Source: Candidatus Izemoplasmatales bacterium
GTDB taxonomy: Bacteria > Bacillota_I > Bacilli_A > Izemoplasmatales > Hujiaoplasmataceae
Direction: 5' to 3'
NCBI GenBank assembly: GCA_041649275.1
Contig: JBAZNL010000022.1
Coordinates: forward strand, 1-25,169
DNA length: 25,169 nucleotides
Positions within the stretch are counted from its first letter, which is position 1. Every line of letters begins with the position of its first letter. Both the position numbers and the translations under genes were made by a program. Below are positions 1 through 6,124 of this stretch, piece after piece. The notes beneath the pieces were generated by a model. It did no database searches and was not told where the DNA came from. It saw only the letters and a list, made by a program, of their open reading frames with translations.

Positions 1-330
1 GGGATCGACGGCTCCGGCCCCGATCCCGAGCGGGATCGAGGATGCGATCGTCATCCAGATCGAAGTGGAGAAGGAGATCCCGCCGAGACCGAGGGCGGTG
101 AGTCCGACGGAGACCGCGGTCACCCTCCCGGTGCCGAAGCGGCGGATGATCCGGCCGGCGAAGAAACTGGTCCAGACGGTTCCGACGACGACGATCACGG
201 TCACGACCGAGGCGAAGCCGACGTCGAGTCCGAATTCCTCGTGGACGACCGGCCAGGAAACGCCGAAAAGCGCGTCGGGCAGGCCGAGCGAGATGAACGC
301 CAGATAGATGATGACGAGGAGCAGGACCAT
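1..330 (-). CDS. MFS transporter, N-terminal part (cut by window start)
   Basis: This frame is open from the ATG at 330 to the window edge and gives 110 residues of a protein that continues outside. It is strongly hydrophobic: a first membrane helix from about residue 2 to 19, a second from about 38 to 57, a basic loop (GRIIRRFGTGR) typical of the cytoplasmic loop between helices 2 and 3 of major facilitator proteins, then helices 3 and 4. The SLGLPDALFG stretch in helix 1 resembles FucP-like and related sugar or drug MFS carriers. The start at 330 is preferred because GGAGG lies six bases upstream; an in-frame ATG at 360 has no clear ribosome site. The substrate cannot be told from this fragment. 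The degV gene upstream ends in its own terminator, so this is probably a separate transcript or read-through product. Confidence 0.75.
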   Translation of the reverse strand, partial: MVLLLVIIYLAFISLGLPDALFGVSWPVVHEEFGLDVGFASVVTVIVVVGTVWTSFFAGRIIRRFGTGRVTAVSVGLTALGLGGISFSTSIWMTIASSIPLGIGAGAVDP

Positions 331-398
331 GGTGCGCCTCCGGATCGTTTTCACAACCATTCTACCACGACCGGCGCGTTCCGCGCCATCATCGATCG

Positions 399-428
399 AA
401 AAAGAAGACGGCGCGATGCCGCGCCGTC
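399..428 (-). terminator. Rho-independent terminator after degV
   Basis: An 8-bp GC stem (GACGGCGC at 407-414 pairing with GCGCCGTC at 421-428) has a six-base loop. On the minus strand it is followed by a T-rich tail (TTCTTTTT) at 406-399. It sits 12 bases past the degV stop codon. Confidence 0.75.
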
Positions 429-440
429 GAAGACATTCTG

Positions 441-1295
441 TTATGAACGGATCCTGCGCGCCACGTAGGCGAACATCTCCGGTCCGGTATGGATGCCGAG
501 GACGGGGGTGAGCGGCGAGATCGTCAGAGTGCGGACGTTCAGTTCGCGTTTGAGCGACTCGCCGAGTTCGGCGGCCTTCGCCGGATCGTCGCCGTAGTGG
601 ATCGTCAGGTCGATCAGGTCATGGTCGAACTTCTCGACAAGCAGCCGCTTCATGGTGATGAGCGAGCGATGGAGGCCGAACCCCTTCGAAAGCGTCACGT
701 AGACGCCTTCGTCGTTCACGGTGATCACCGGCTTGATGTGGAGGATGTCGCCGATCGTGCCCTCGACCTTCCCGATGCGACCGCCGCGGCGGAGGTACTT
801 GAGGGTGTTGATCGTATAGAAGGCGAGCGAGTCCTCGTGACGGAGCCTGTCGAGCAGGGGCGGGATCGCCTTCGCGGGGGTTCCCGCCGCGACAAGGTCG
901 GCGGCGTACTCGACGAGGTATCCGAGTCCCGCGGCGAGGGTCTTCGAATCGTAATGGACGACGTTGAGGCCGACGACGTCGCGGAAGGCGAGGCGGAAGG
1001 CATTGAACGTGCCGCTCAGGCCGGACGATAGGTTGATCGCCAGGACGTCGGCGTATCCCTCGGCCTTGAGCCGCTCGAGCAGCTTCTCGAGATCCTCGCG
1101 CCGCGGCAGGCTGCTCGTGACGACGGCCGAATCGAGCTTGGCGTAGACTTCGGCGGCGTTGATCTCGGTCTGATCGCGGAACTCCTTTCCGTCGACGACG
1201 ATGATCAGCGGCAGCACGAACACATGTTCGTGAGCGTGCAGGTATTCATCCGTCAGATTGGCGGCTGAATCGGTGATGACGGCGGTCTTGACCAT
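441..1295 (-). CDS. degV: DegV family fatty-acid-binding protein
   Basis: A 284-residue cytoplasmic DegV/FakB-type protein. Family marks are the N-terminal AVITDSAANL, the INLSSGLSGTFN segment that lines the fatty-acid head-group pocket, the RGGRIGK motif and a following IKPVI. Proteins of this family bind a fatty acid and, as FakB, present it to the kinase FakA for phosphorylation; no fakA lies in this window, so a FakB role is inference from the family. The start at 1295 is chosen because GGGAGG sits seven bases upstream. The frame stays open 13 codons further without a ribosome site. It is monocistronic, with its own promoter and terminator, and divergent from the esterase gene. Length is normal for the family. 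Confidence 0.9.
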   Translation of the reverse strand: MVKTAVITDSAANLTDEYLHAHEHVFVLPLIIVVDGKEFRDQTEINAAEVYAKLDSAVVTSSLPRREDLEKLLERLKAEGYADVLAINLSSGLSGTFNAFRLAFRDVVGLNVVHYDSKTLAAGLGYLVEYAADLVAAGTPAKAIPPLLDRLRHEDSLAFYTINTLKYLRRGGRIGKVEGTIGDILHIKPVITVNDEGVYVTLSKGFGLHRSLITMKRLLVEKFDHDLIDLTIHYGDDPAKAAELGESLKRELNVRTLTISPLTPVLGIHTGPEMFAYVARRIRS

Positions 1296-1354
1296 GACGA
1301 ACCTCCCGGATTCGATGCGTCGCGATCGGCGCAAAGTACTATGTCACACATAAT

Positions 1355-1383
1355 ACTCTACCAAACGGACGGCGATCTGTCAA
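1355..1383 (-). promoter_or_regulatory. Promoter of degV
   Basis: On the minus strand a perfect TTGACA (1383-1378), a 17-bp spacer and TAGAGT (1360-1355) lie about 60 bases before the degV start. Confidence 0.6.
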
Positions 1384-1448
1384 CACAAGTTCATCCATCC
1401 GGGGCGACTTCACGAAATCTCCACAATCCGCGGCGGCGAAGATCATGG

Positions 1449-1477
1449 TTGTGCATTCGCCCGGAATGTGCTAAAAT
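1449..1477 (+). promoter_or_regulatory. Promoter of the lipoprotein esterase gene
   Basis: TTGTGC (1449-1454), a 17-bp spacer and TAAAAT (1472-1477) are followed by a strong AAGGAGG ribosome site at 1490-1496, eight bases before the TTG start. The intergenic region 1296-1504 holds this promoter and the divergent degV promoter and nothing else that I can recognise. Confidence 0.65.
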
Positions 1478-1504
1478 GAAAGCGAACGCAAGGAGGAGAT
1501 TCGT

Positions 1505-2467
1505 TTGCACGCAAAACGCATACTCATGGCATTGCTCGTTCCATGGATCGTCGCGACCCTGGCCGCCTGTGCCCGCACGGTTCCCGCCGGCCATCTCGAC
1601 GGACTCGTCAGCCGGCAGGGGCTGGGTTACGAACTGTATGTCCCGGAATCCTACGACGGCGAAACGGAACTGCCGCTCCTTCTGCTTCTCCACGGCGGCG
1701 GACAGACCGCCGCGGCGATCGCGTCGCTTTCGCGGATGGACGACTACGCCGAACTGCGCGACGTCGTCGTGGTCTATCCGGAGCAGTCGGTCGAGGCCAA
1801 CCCGGGACGCTACTGGAACTGGTTCCTGCCCGAGAACCAGACACGCGGCGAAGGCGAGCCGGAAATGCTCGCCGACCTCGTCCGCGAGGTCTCCGACGCG
1901 TATCGGATCGACCGCGACCGGATCGCGGTCGCCGGCTTCTCCGCCGGTGGCTGCATGGCGATCACCCTCGGGATCCTTTATCCGGATCTCTTCGATGGAA
2001 TCGCGACGACGGGCGCCGTCGCCTTCGGCGTCGCGAACGACGCGGTCTCCGCCAACGAGGCGATCGCCGGGACGCTACCCGCGATCGACCAAACGATCGA
2101 CGCCGCCTACGCGGCGATGCCCGCGGAGTTCCGAAGGCCGGTTCGTGCTCTCCTCTTTCACGGCGACGCCGACCAGCGCGTCGACTTCGTCAACCTCGCG
2201 TTCGCGACGGACGTCCTCGTCGGGCTGAACGCGCGAATCGATCAGACGTTCCCGATCGGCTTTTCGGAGACCGAACGGATCGTGGGCGAGGGCAGACTCG
2301 CGTTCACGGTGGACATCTATCACGGGGACGGCGCCATGATCCAGGTTTATGCCGTCGAGGGAATGGCCCACCGCTGGCCGGGGGCGCCCTCGTCCGAGAC
2401 CTACGGCGACCCGCTCGCGCCGGATTTCTCCGAACTGGCGCTCGCGTTCCTCTTCCCCGCGTCCTGA
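1505..2467 (+). CDS. Lipoprotein esterase, LpqC/PHB-depolymerase-like alpha/beta hydrolase
   Basis: A 320-residue surface esterase. Residues 1-22 form a lipoprotein signal: a basic start, a hydrophobic core and the lipobox LAAC with the lipidated Cys at 22. The catalytic domain shows the oxyanion HGGG at about 63-66, the YPEQ...WNWF region usual in poly(3-hydroxybutyrate) depolymerase/feruloyl-esterase (LpqC) proteins, the nucleophile elbow GFSAGG with Ser146, an acid in HGDADQ (Asp221 or Asp223) and the His in GMAHRWPG (His289). The start is TTG, supported by a strong ribosome site; the next ATG at 1526 would remove the basic n-region of the signal. The substrate is unknown: a short-chain ester, feruloyl or acetyl ester is as likely as a polyester. 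It is monocistronic, ending at a bidirectional terminator shared with tRNA-Val. Confidence 0.85.
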   Translation: MHAKRILMALLVPWIVATLAACARTVPAGHLDGLVSRQGLGYELYVPESYDGETELPLLLLLHGGGQTAAAIASLSRMDDYAELRDVVVVYPEQSVEANPGRYWNWFLPENQTRGEGEPEMLADLVREVSDAYRIDRDRIAVAGFSAGGCMAITLGILYPDLFDGIATTGAVAFGVANDAVSANEAIAGTLPAIDQTIDAAYAAMPAEFRRPVRALLFHGDADQRVDFVNLAFATDVLVGLNARIDQTFPIGFSETERIVGEGRLAFTVDIYHGDGAMIQVYAVEGMAHRWPGAPSSETYGDPLAPDFSELALAFLFPAS

Positions 2468-2470
2468 GAG

Positions 2471-2511
2471 AAAAAATAACGACCATGGCCGATTCGGCAC
2501 ATGGTCGTTTT
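2471..2511. terminator. Bidirectional terminator between esterase and tRNA-Val
   Basis: A perfect 10-bp stem (2478-2487 with 2500-2509) has a T run on both sides: TTTT on the plus strand and TTATTTTTT on the minus strand. It closes two convergent transcripts. Confidence 0.85.
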
Positions 2512-2520
2512 GATTGCGGA

Positions 2521-2595
2521 TGGTGAAGCCAGAGGGGCTTGAACCCCCGACCCCCTGCACGTCAGGCAGGTGCTCTCCCACTGAGCTATGGCTCC
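2521..2595 (-). tRNA. tRNA-Val (anticodon GAC)
   Basis: The cloverleaf closes fully on the minus strand: acceptor GGAGCCA with TGGCTTC (one G-U), anticodon stem CCTGC/GCAGG around loop CTGACGT, T arm with GGTTCAAGC, discriminator A and an encoded CCA at 2523-2521. The anticodon GAC reads GTC and GTT valine codons. GTC is very common in the neighbouring genes. Confidence 0.95.
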
Positions 2596-2607
2596 GCACG
2601 CACTATT

Positions 2608-2635
2608 ATTATACTATAAAGAAAAAGGATTTCAA
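2608..2635 (-). promoter_or_regulatory. Promoter of tRNA-Val
   Basis: On the minus strand TTGAAA (2635-2630), a 16-bp spacer and a perfect TATAAT (2613-2608) lie 12 bases upstream of the mature tRNA end. Confidence 0.8.
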
Positions 2636-2680
2636 GCAAAATATCTCGCGTCCGATCACTTTTTTGAACATGCGGAGGAA

Positions 2681-2744
2681 GGGCGCGATCTCGCCCGCCG
2701 CGAGCATGCGAAGCGCCCGTCCGCGGTTCCGCCGGACGGGCGCT
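2681..2744 (-). terminator. Hairpins after the cobalamin adenosyltransferase pair (possible terminator)
   Basis: A perfect 12-bp GC stem (2712-2723 with 2733-2744) lies just after the stop of the small membrane protein, followed by a second short stem (2681-2685 with 2692-2696). Neither is followed by a real T run, so intrinsic termination is uncertain. Confidence 0.4.
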
Positions 2745-2750
2745 CCTGCT

Positions 2751-2996
2751 TCAGGCGACGGTGTCGTCCCAGCGCTTGGTCAGATGGCGGAGCAGGAATC
2801 CGGAGCCCACGCCGGCGGCGAGGAAGAGGAGGGCGAGGAACAGCCCGAGCCACCACGCTCCCGATCCCGCCGCGTGCTGCAGAAGCGGCAGGATGTCGAA
2901 GCCGAAGGTGTCGGTGAGGATCATCATGCCGGCGAAGAGGAACGCCGACGACAATAGCAGAAGGAAACCCCTGACGAACATCTTCAGGATCGCCAT
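2751..2996 (-). CDS. Small two-helix membrane protein, function unknown
   Basis: An 81-residue protein starting at the ATG at 2996, four bases after the stop of the cobalamin adenosyltransferase gene, so the two are almost certainly co-transcribed and probably translationally coupled. It shows a short basic start, a first hydrophobic helix at about residues 9-27, a loop with acidic and aromatic residues, a second helix at about 48-69, and a basic then acidic tail (RHLTKRWDDTVA). No catalytic motif is visible. The frame is open upstream within the neighbouring gene, but that extension has no matching character. It could be a membrane anchor or partner for its neighbour, or simply a co-transcribed unknown. 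Confidence 0.6.
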   Translation of the reverse strand: MAILKMFVRGFLLLLSSAFLFAGMMILTDTFGFDILPLLQHAAGSGAWWLGLFLALLFLAAGVGSGFLLRHLTKRWDDTVA

Positions 2997-3000
2997 CGCG

Positions 3001-3531
3001 TCACACCGTCCGGGCGAGGACGAAGAGGTAGTCGGAAAGGCGGTTGAGATACTTGAGCGACGGATATACGTCGTTCCTGCCGGCGTCGCGGATGAAACGG
3101 ACGACGGTGCGCTCGGCGCGGCGCGCGACGGCGCGGGCGACGTCGTAGTACGCGCCCGCCTCCGTGGCTTCGCTGCCCGGAAGGTAGAATTTGGCCTGCA
3201 GGGGATGCGCCTGGAGGCGCTTCGAGCCTTCCTCCTCGAGCATCCGGACATACTCCTCGCCGACGGTGCGGAGCGATCTGTAGCGCTCGGGGTCGGTCTC
3301 GGGATTGGTCGCGACGATCGACCCGATCGCCTGCAGGACCGTCTGGACGGTCTTGACGGTCTCGCACGGCGCCTTGTGCCAGGCGAGGCCGAGGGCGCTC
3401 GAGAGTTCGTCGAGGTCGCCGAGGACCTCGAAAAGGAGGGAGTCCTTGGGAAGCGATTCGTTCGAGTAATTCGACGAGACGCCGGTGTCTCCCCGGCGCG
3501 TCGTGATCCGCTTCATGTCTTCGACCTTCAT
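3001..3531 (-). CDS. pduO: Cob(I)alamin adenosyltransferase, PduO type
   Basis: A 176-residue ATP:cob(I)alamin adenosyltransferase that makes adenosylcobalamin, the cofactor of the glutamate mutase encoded further along. The family's ATP-binding N-terminus is present (TRRGDTGVSS), as are the central helix motif RRAERTVVRF and the C-terminal YLNRLSDYLFVLAR. The start at 3531 is preceded by AAAGGGGGA at good distance; an in-frame ATG five codons later is also possible. It lies four bases upstream of the small membrane protein gene and has its own promoter region with an inverted repeat. Length and motifs are normal, so it should be active. The functional link to glutamate mutase is inference from the cofactor need and from there being no other B12 gene in the window. 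Confidence 0.92.
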   Translation of the reverse strand: MKVEDMKRITTRRGDTGVSSNYSNESLPKDSLLFEVLGDLDELSSALGLAWHKAPCETVKTVQTVLQAIGSIVATNPETDPERYRSLRTVGEEYVRMLEEEGSKRLQAHPLQAKFYLPGSEATEAGAYYDVARAVARRAERTVVRFIRDAGRNDVYPSLKYLNRLSDYLFVLARTV

Positions 3532-3568
3532 GGACGATTCCCCCTTTGACTGCAGGTTCCTTATTTTT

Positions 3569-3608
3569 ATGGTATCACAAATCGATTTACGAATAAAGCA
3601 TTTGTGAT
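3569..3608 (-). promoter_or_regulatory. Putative promoter and inverted-repeat operator of the pduO gene
   Basis: On the minus strand a weak TTTATT (3597-3592), a 17-bp spacer and TACCAT (3574-3569) with an extended TG element form a plausible promoter. A perfect 9-bp inverted repeat (ATCACAAAT at 3574-3582, ATTTGTGAT at 3600-3608) brackets the -35 box. The half sites point the opposite way to a CRP site, and no T run follows, so an operator is more likely than a terminator. The rest of the gap 3532-3648 holds only the ribosome site. Confidence 0.4.
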
Positions 3609-3648
3609 GAAATCGGGAAACGCTCGGGGTGGGATACTGCCGGACGAC

Positions 3649-4446
3649 TCAGACCGCTCTTGCGGTGAGAATGTAGGAAAGCGGGATCCGGAACCGCTCG
3701 AGTTCCTTGAAACTGTCGGAGACGTCGACGGGATGCTCGGAAAACGACGCGAGTGAGAAGCGGTTTTTGATCAGCGCCGTCAGGAGCTCCGCGGTCGTGT
3801 GCGCGAAACTCGTGAACGTCTTCGACGGATAGTGATCGCCGACCATGTAGTGCATCCCCATCGCATCGACGAAGGGGACGTCGCGGAAGTAGGGCAGGGC
3901 GATCCGCTCCGGAAGCGCCGGATCATACTCGTCTTCGCCCGAAACCGCCAGCATGTTGGTGAACGGATGCATCTCGTGGATCAGGAGGATCCCGCCGGGC
4001 TTCAGGCAGCGCCTGACGACTTCGAAGAGGTCGTCGAGGCGTTCGATCCAGCAGAGCGCCCCGACCGTCAGGAAGGCGGCGTCGAACCGTCCTTCCCAGG
4101 CGCGTCCGACCTTGAGGACGTCGGTTGCGACGAAGGCGCAGTCGATTCCGGTCGCGGCGGCGTGGCGGTTGGCCTGCGCCACCATGTTCTCGGCGATGTC
4201 GAAGCCGACGCCGCCCGCGGCGCCGCAGTTCTTGACGACCGAAAGCAGTTCGCGCCCGTTGTTGCACATGAACTGCGCAACCTTGCCGCCCTTCAGGCCG
4301 GCGTCCTTCAGGACGGCGACGAACTCCGGGGTCAGGAACGGGAATTCCTCGGTCTTCAGCCGCTCGACGTTGCGTTCGCCGTAGCCTTCGGCCTTGTCGA
4401 ACGCCTCTTCCCAGGCGGCCTTGTTGCCGCGCACGTAGTTTTTCAT
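3649..4446 (-). CDS. Class I SAM-dependent methyltransferase
   Basis: A 265-residue cytoplasmic protein with a Rossmann methyltransferase core. Motif I is a variant (VAQFMCNNGRELL, with CNNG in place of the usual GxGxG), followed by the acidic end of strand 2 (GFDIAENMVAQAN), the FVATDV segment and the post-motif LKPGGILLIHEMHP. The C-terminal part (HYMVGDHYPSKTF, then SYILTARAV) resembles the methyltransferase-11/25 group of small-molecule enzymes. The substrate is unknown. The ATG at 4446 is preferred, with AAGGTG six bases upstream; a GTG three codons earlier would overlap that site. It is monocistronic and has no relation to its neighbours that I can see. Confidence 0.8.
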   Translation of the reverse strand: MKNYVRGNKAAWEEAFDKAEGYGERNVERLKTEEFPFLTPEFVAVLKDAGLKGGKVAQFMCNNGRELLSVVKNCGAAGGVGFDIAENMVAQANRHAAATGIDCAFVATDVLKVGRAWEGRFDAAFLTVGALCWIERLDDLFEVVRRCLKPGGILLIHEMHPFTNMLAVSGEDEYDPALPERIALPYFRDVPFVDAMGMHYMVGDHYPSKTFTSFAHTTAELLTALIKNRFSLASFSEHPVDVSDSFKELERFRIPLSYILTARAV

Positions 4447-4470
4447 GACGATCACCTTCGTTCACGGATT

Positions 4471-4499
4471 ATTGTATCACAGGATACCGAAAAAAAACC
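4471..4499 (-). promoter_or_regulatory. Extended -10 promoter of the methyltransferase gene
   Basis: On the minus strand TGA-TACAAT (-10 at 4476-4471) with an extended TG lies about 25 bases before the start. The -35 (GGTTTT at 4499-4494) is weak and overlaps the terminator of the upstream operon. The pduO promoter shares the core TGTGATACnATAA. Confidence 0.45.
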
Positions 4500-4515
4500 A
4501 CGCCTTCCGGCATGG
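4490..4515 (-). terminator. Terminator of the EF-Ts-like/TetR operon
   Basis: On the minus strand a 7-bp stem (CCATGCC 4515-4509 with GGCGTGG 4504-4498, one G-U) with a GGAA tetraloop is followed directly by eight T residues at 4497-4490. Confidence 0.85.
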
Positions 4516-4557
4516 CTTGATCGTGATCCGTGTGATATGGCCGATGACGCGGCAAGC

Positions 4558-4595
4558 ATGACCCCGTCTAGAAGTCGAAAATCCCATGGGGTCAT
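4558..4595. repeat. 8-bp inverted repeat at the end of the small unknown gene
   Basis: ATGACCCC (4558-4565) and GGGGTCAT (4588-4595) form a perfect inverted repeat with a 22-base loop. The right arm covers the stop codon of the unknown gene. There is no T run; it may stabilise the transcript end ahead of the true terminator. Confidence 0.35.
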
Positions 4596-4918
4596 CTTGA
4601 AAACACCTGTTTCATGTCGATCAGGCCCCGATCATATGCCTCTCTGACAATCATGAAGTCTTCGCGTCGATTGAAGTACAACGCGCAGTAGTTCCTTTGC
4701 ACCTGGGTCCCTTCGAACAGATAGGTCCGCAATGCATTCACGCCTTCGGGGCTGGTGACGAATCCCAAGGCGAAATCGATGCGCTTGGAGTCTGGAATCG
4801 TCATGTTCTCATTCAGACGATCCATGATTTCGTCAACTGCGTCGCCAGTTCCCCTTTTTGCCAGCGTGACGAAATCCTCGATTGTCTGTCCTGGCTCGCC
4901 TGCCGGTTTCGAAACCAT
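4592..4918 (-). CDS. Small protein of unknown function, third gene of the EF-Ts-like/TetR operon
   Basis: A 108-residue soluble protein that I do not recognise. It is mixed in charge and has no signal or membrane segment. Its C-terminal half has a helical-repeat look (GVNALRTYLFEG, then RNYCALYFNRREDF and AYDRGLIDMKQVFSR). Two starts are possible. The ATG at 4918 has AGGGAG eight bases upstream and is used here. The ATG at 4936 overlaps the stop of the TetR gene as ATGA and would add six residues by translational coupling. Either way it is the last gene of a three-gene operon ending at a clear terminator, so its role should relate to the regulator and the EF-Ts paralogue. Base composition is lower in G+C than the flanking genes, like its two partners. 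Confidence 0.65.
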   Translation of the reverse strand: MVSKPAGEPGQTIEDFVTLAKRGTGDAVDEIMDRLNENMTIPDSKRIDFALGFVTSPEGVNALRTYLFEGTQVQRNYCALYFNRREDFMIVREAYDRGLIDMKQVFSR

Positions 4919-4932
4919 CGCGACCACTCCCT

Positions 4933-5535
4933 TCATAAGACCGTTGCTTTATCGCCCATCATGAGGCAGGCGTCGACAAAGATCCCCTGCATGAAAAAAT
5001 CCAGAATCGATGTTTGAAGACTTGAGTCGGAGCGCACGTTTCTCCTGTATTCCTCATTCTGCTGATAATAGACAAGTCCCATGTTGATCAGATGGAATAC
5101 TTGCCGTTGGTCAAGGTTGCGGCGGATCATACCGCTTCGAAAGCCTTCGTCGACGAGATGGGACAATGCTTTCGTCTGGATGTCCATATAGTCTGCATAC
5201 TCTCCTGCCAACCGATCGTTGAAATGTTTCAACTCACCACACAACCACAGAAGACGACTGTCGGTAAAATCGCAGATGCATTTCACATAGCTGCCGAACT
5301 TCCAAGCCAATGGGCGGTTCGACTCAAGAATGCACCGAAGTGCGGACGATTGACCGGCGATGATGCGCTTGCAGACCTCTTTATACAAGGTGTCCTTATC
5401 GGTAAAATACTTGTAGATCGTCACCTTCGAAACATTTGCCTGTTCGGAGATGTCGTCCATCGTCACGCCTTTCATGCCGTGATCCAAAAGCAACGTGATC
5501 GAGGCGTCCAGAATACTATCGCTCTTCTTATTCAT
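4933..5535 (-). CDS. TetR family transcriptional regulator
   Basis: A 200-residue repressor-type protein. Residues about 5-50 form the TetR DNA-binding domain: SILDASITLLLDHG, then the helix-turn-helix in VTMDDISEQANVSKVTIYKYF, followed by KDTLYKEV. The remaining all-helical part is the variable ligand-binding and dimer domain, rich in Cys and aromatic residues, so the inducer cannot be predicted. The ATG at 5535 overlaps the end of the EF-Ts-like gene by eight bases (stop at 5530-5528), which indicates coupling; a longer frame from 5580 would add 15 unlike residues. The palindrome over the operon promoter at 6081-6106 is the obvious candidate operator, making this an autoregulated operon. 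Composition is lower in G+C than the surroundings. Confidence 0.88.
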   Translation of the reverse strand: MNKKSDSILDASITLLLDHGMKGVTMDDISEQANVSKVTIYKYFTDKDTLYKEVCKRIIAGQSSALRCILESNRPLAWKFGSYVKCICDFTDSRLLWLCGELKHFNDRLAGEYADYMDIQTKALSHLVDEGFRSGMIRRNLDQRQVFHLINMGLVYYQQNEEYRRNVRSDSSLQTSILDFFMQGIFVDACLMMGDKATVL

Positions 5536-6064
5536 CCGACTTGTCCGCTTCGAAACGTACGAATCGCTTGATGGTGACATTTTCCCTGAGCCTTGCGATC
5601 ACTTCCAGGAGAACATCCTGCACGCACCTGGTTGGATCTTTGTAATATGCTTGATTCATCAGAAGGGATTGTCCATAGAAAGCGTGCAGTTCATCCCCCC
5701 GAAGTGATTCGATTTCATTGGACGGAACATCGTTCTCCGCGACATATCTCGGTTTCATGGCTGCAATATGCATGGCGACATCCCGTGCAAAATCCTTGAA
5801 TATCCGTGTCGAGGCTGCGGTGGACGTCTCACAACAAACCTCGACCAAAACCCCGAGCGACAGGTTGTCGTGGACGTAATATGCGATGATGCCGTTTCGC
5901 GTGAATCGGGATCTCCGCTTTCGGGCACTCTGAATCGCTTTCGCTTTCAACAGCTCCAGCGCACGGCGACCTTCTCCGTCCGCTTCCTCGAGCGCAGATT
6001 TGCAGTCGACGATCTTCGCACCCGTCTGCTCCCGTAGGATTTTGATCATCTCCACGTCAATCAT
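5528..6064 (-). CDS. Short, divergent elongation factor Ts paralogue
   Basis: A 178-residue protein clearly related to EF-Ts, the EF-Tu nucleotide exchange factor. It has the N-terminal UBA-like three-helix domain (LREQTGAKIVDCKSALEEADG at about 10-30, then RALELLKAKA), the core strand LGVLVEVCCET, the DVAMHIAAMKPRYV helix and the C-terminal ENVTIKRFVRFE. Two things are odd. The motif that canonical EF-Ts inserts into the EF-Tu nucleotide site, T-D-F-V-A, reads T-S-T-A-A here (residues 80-84), so the Asp and Phe that disturb the Mg2+ and switch region are gone. The insert between the core and the C-terminal QSLLMNQAYYKD segment is also much shorter than usual. It is first in an operon with a TetR regulator rather than beside rpsB. 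It probably does not replace housekeeping EF-Ts; it may bind EF-Tu in a regulated way, or bind another GTPase. Confidence 0.82.
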   Translation of the reverse strand: MIDVEMIKILREQTGAKIVDCKSALEEADGEGRRALELLKAKAIQSARKRRSRFTRNGIIAYYVHDNLSLGVLVEVCCETSTAASTRIFKDFARDVAMHIAAMKPRYVAENDVPSNEIESLRGDELHAFYGQSLLMNQAYYKDPTRCVQDVLLEVIARLRENVTIKRFVRFEADKSDE

Positions 6065-6080
6065 GAAATCACCCCAATAA

Positions 6081-6106
6081 TGTACTATTTACATCATTAT
6101 AGTACA
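6081..6106. promoter_or_regulatory. Palindromic candidate operator for the TetR regulator
   Basis: TGTACTA (6081-6087) and TAGTACA (6100-6106) form a perfect 7-bp inverted repeat with a 12-base A/T-rich centre. The right arm overlaps the -10 box, so binding here would block the operon promoter. That the TetR protein encoded downstream binds it is inference. Confidence 0.55.
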
Positions 6107-6124
6107 CTTCATGACGATTGTCAA
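6096..6124 (-). promoter_or_regulatory. Consensus promoter of the EF-Ts-like/TetR operon
   Basis: On the minus strand TTGACA (6124-6119), a 17-bp spacer and TATAAT (6101-6096) match the sigma-A consensus at all 12 positions. GGGGTGA follows, just before the ATG at 6064. Such a strong promoter would need repression, which fits the overlapping palindrome. Confidence 0.85.

Noticed and set aside
3574..3608. CRP/FNR site at the pduO inverted repeat
   Set aside because: Half sites are in the order TCACA...TGTGA with a 17-base centre, opposite to TGTGA-N6-TCACA.
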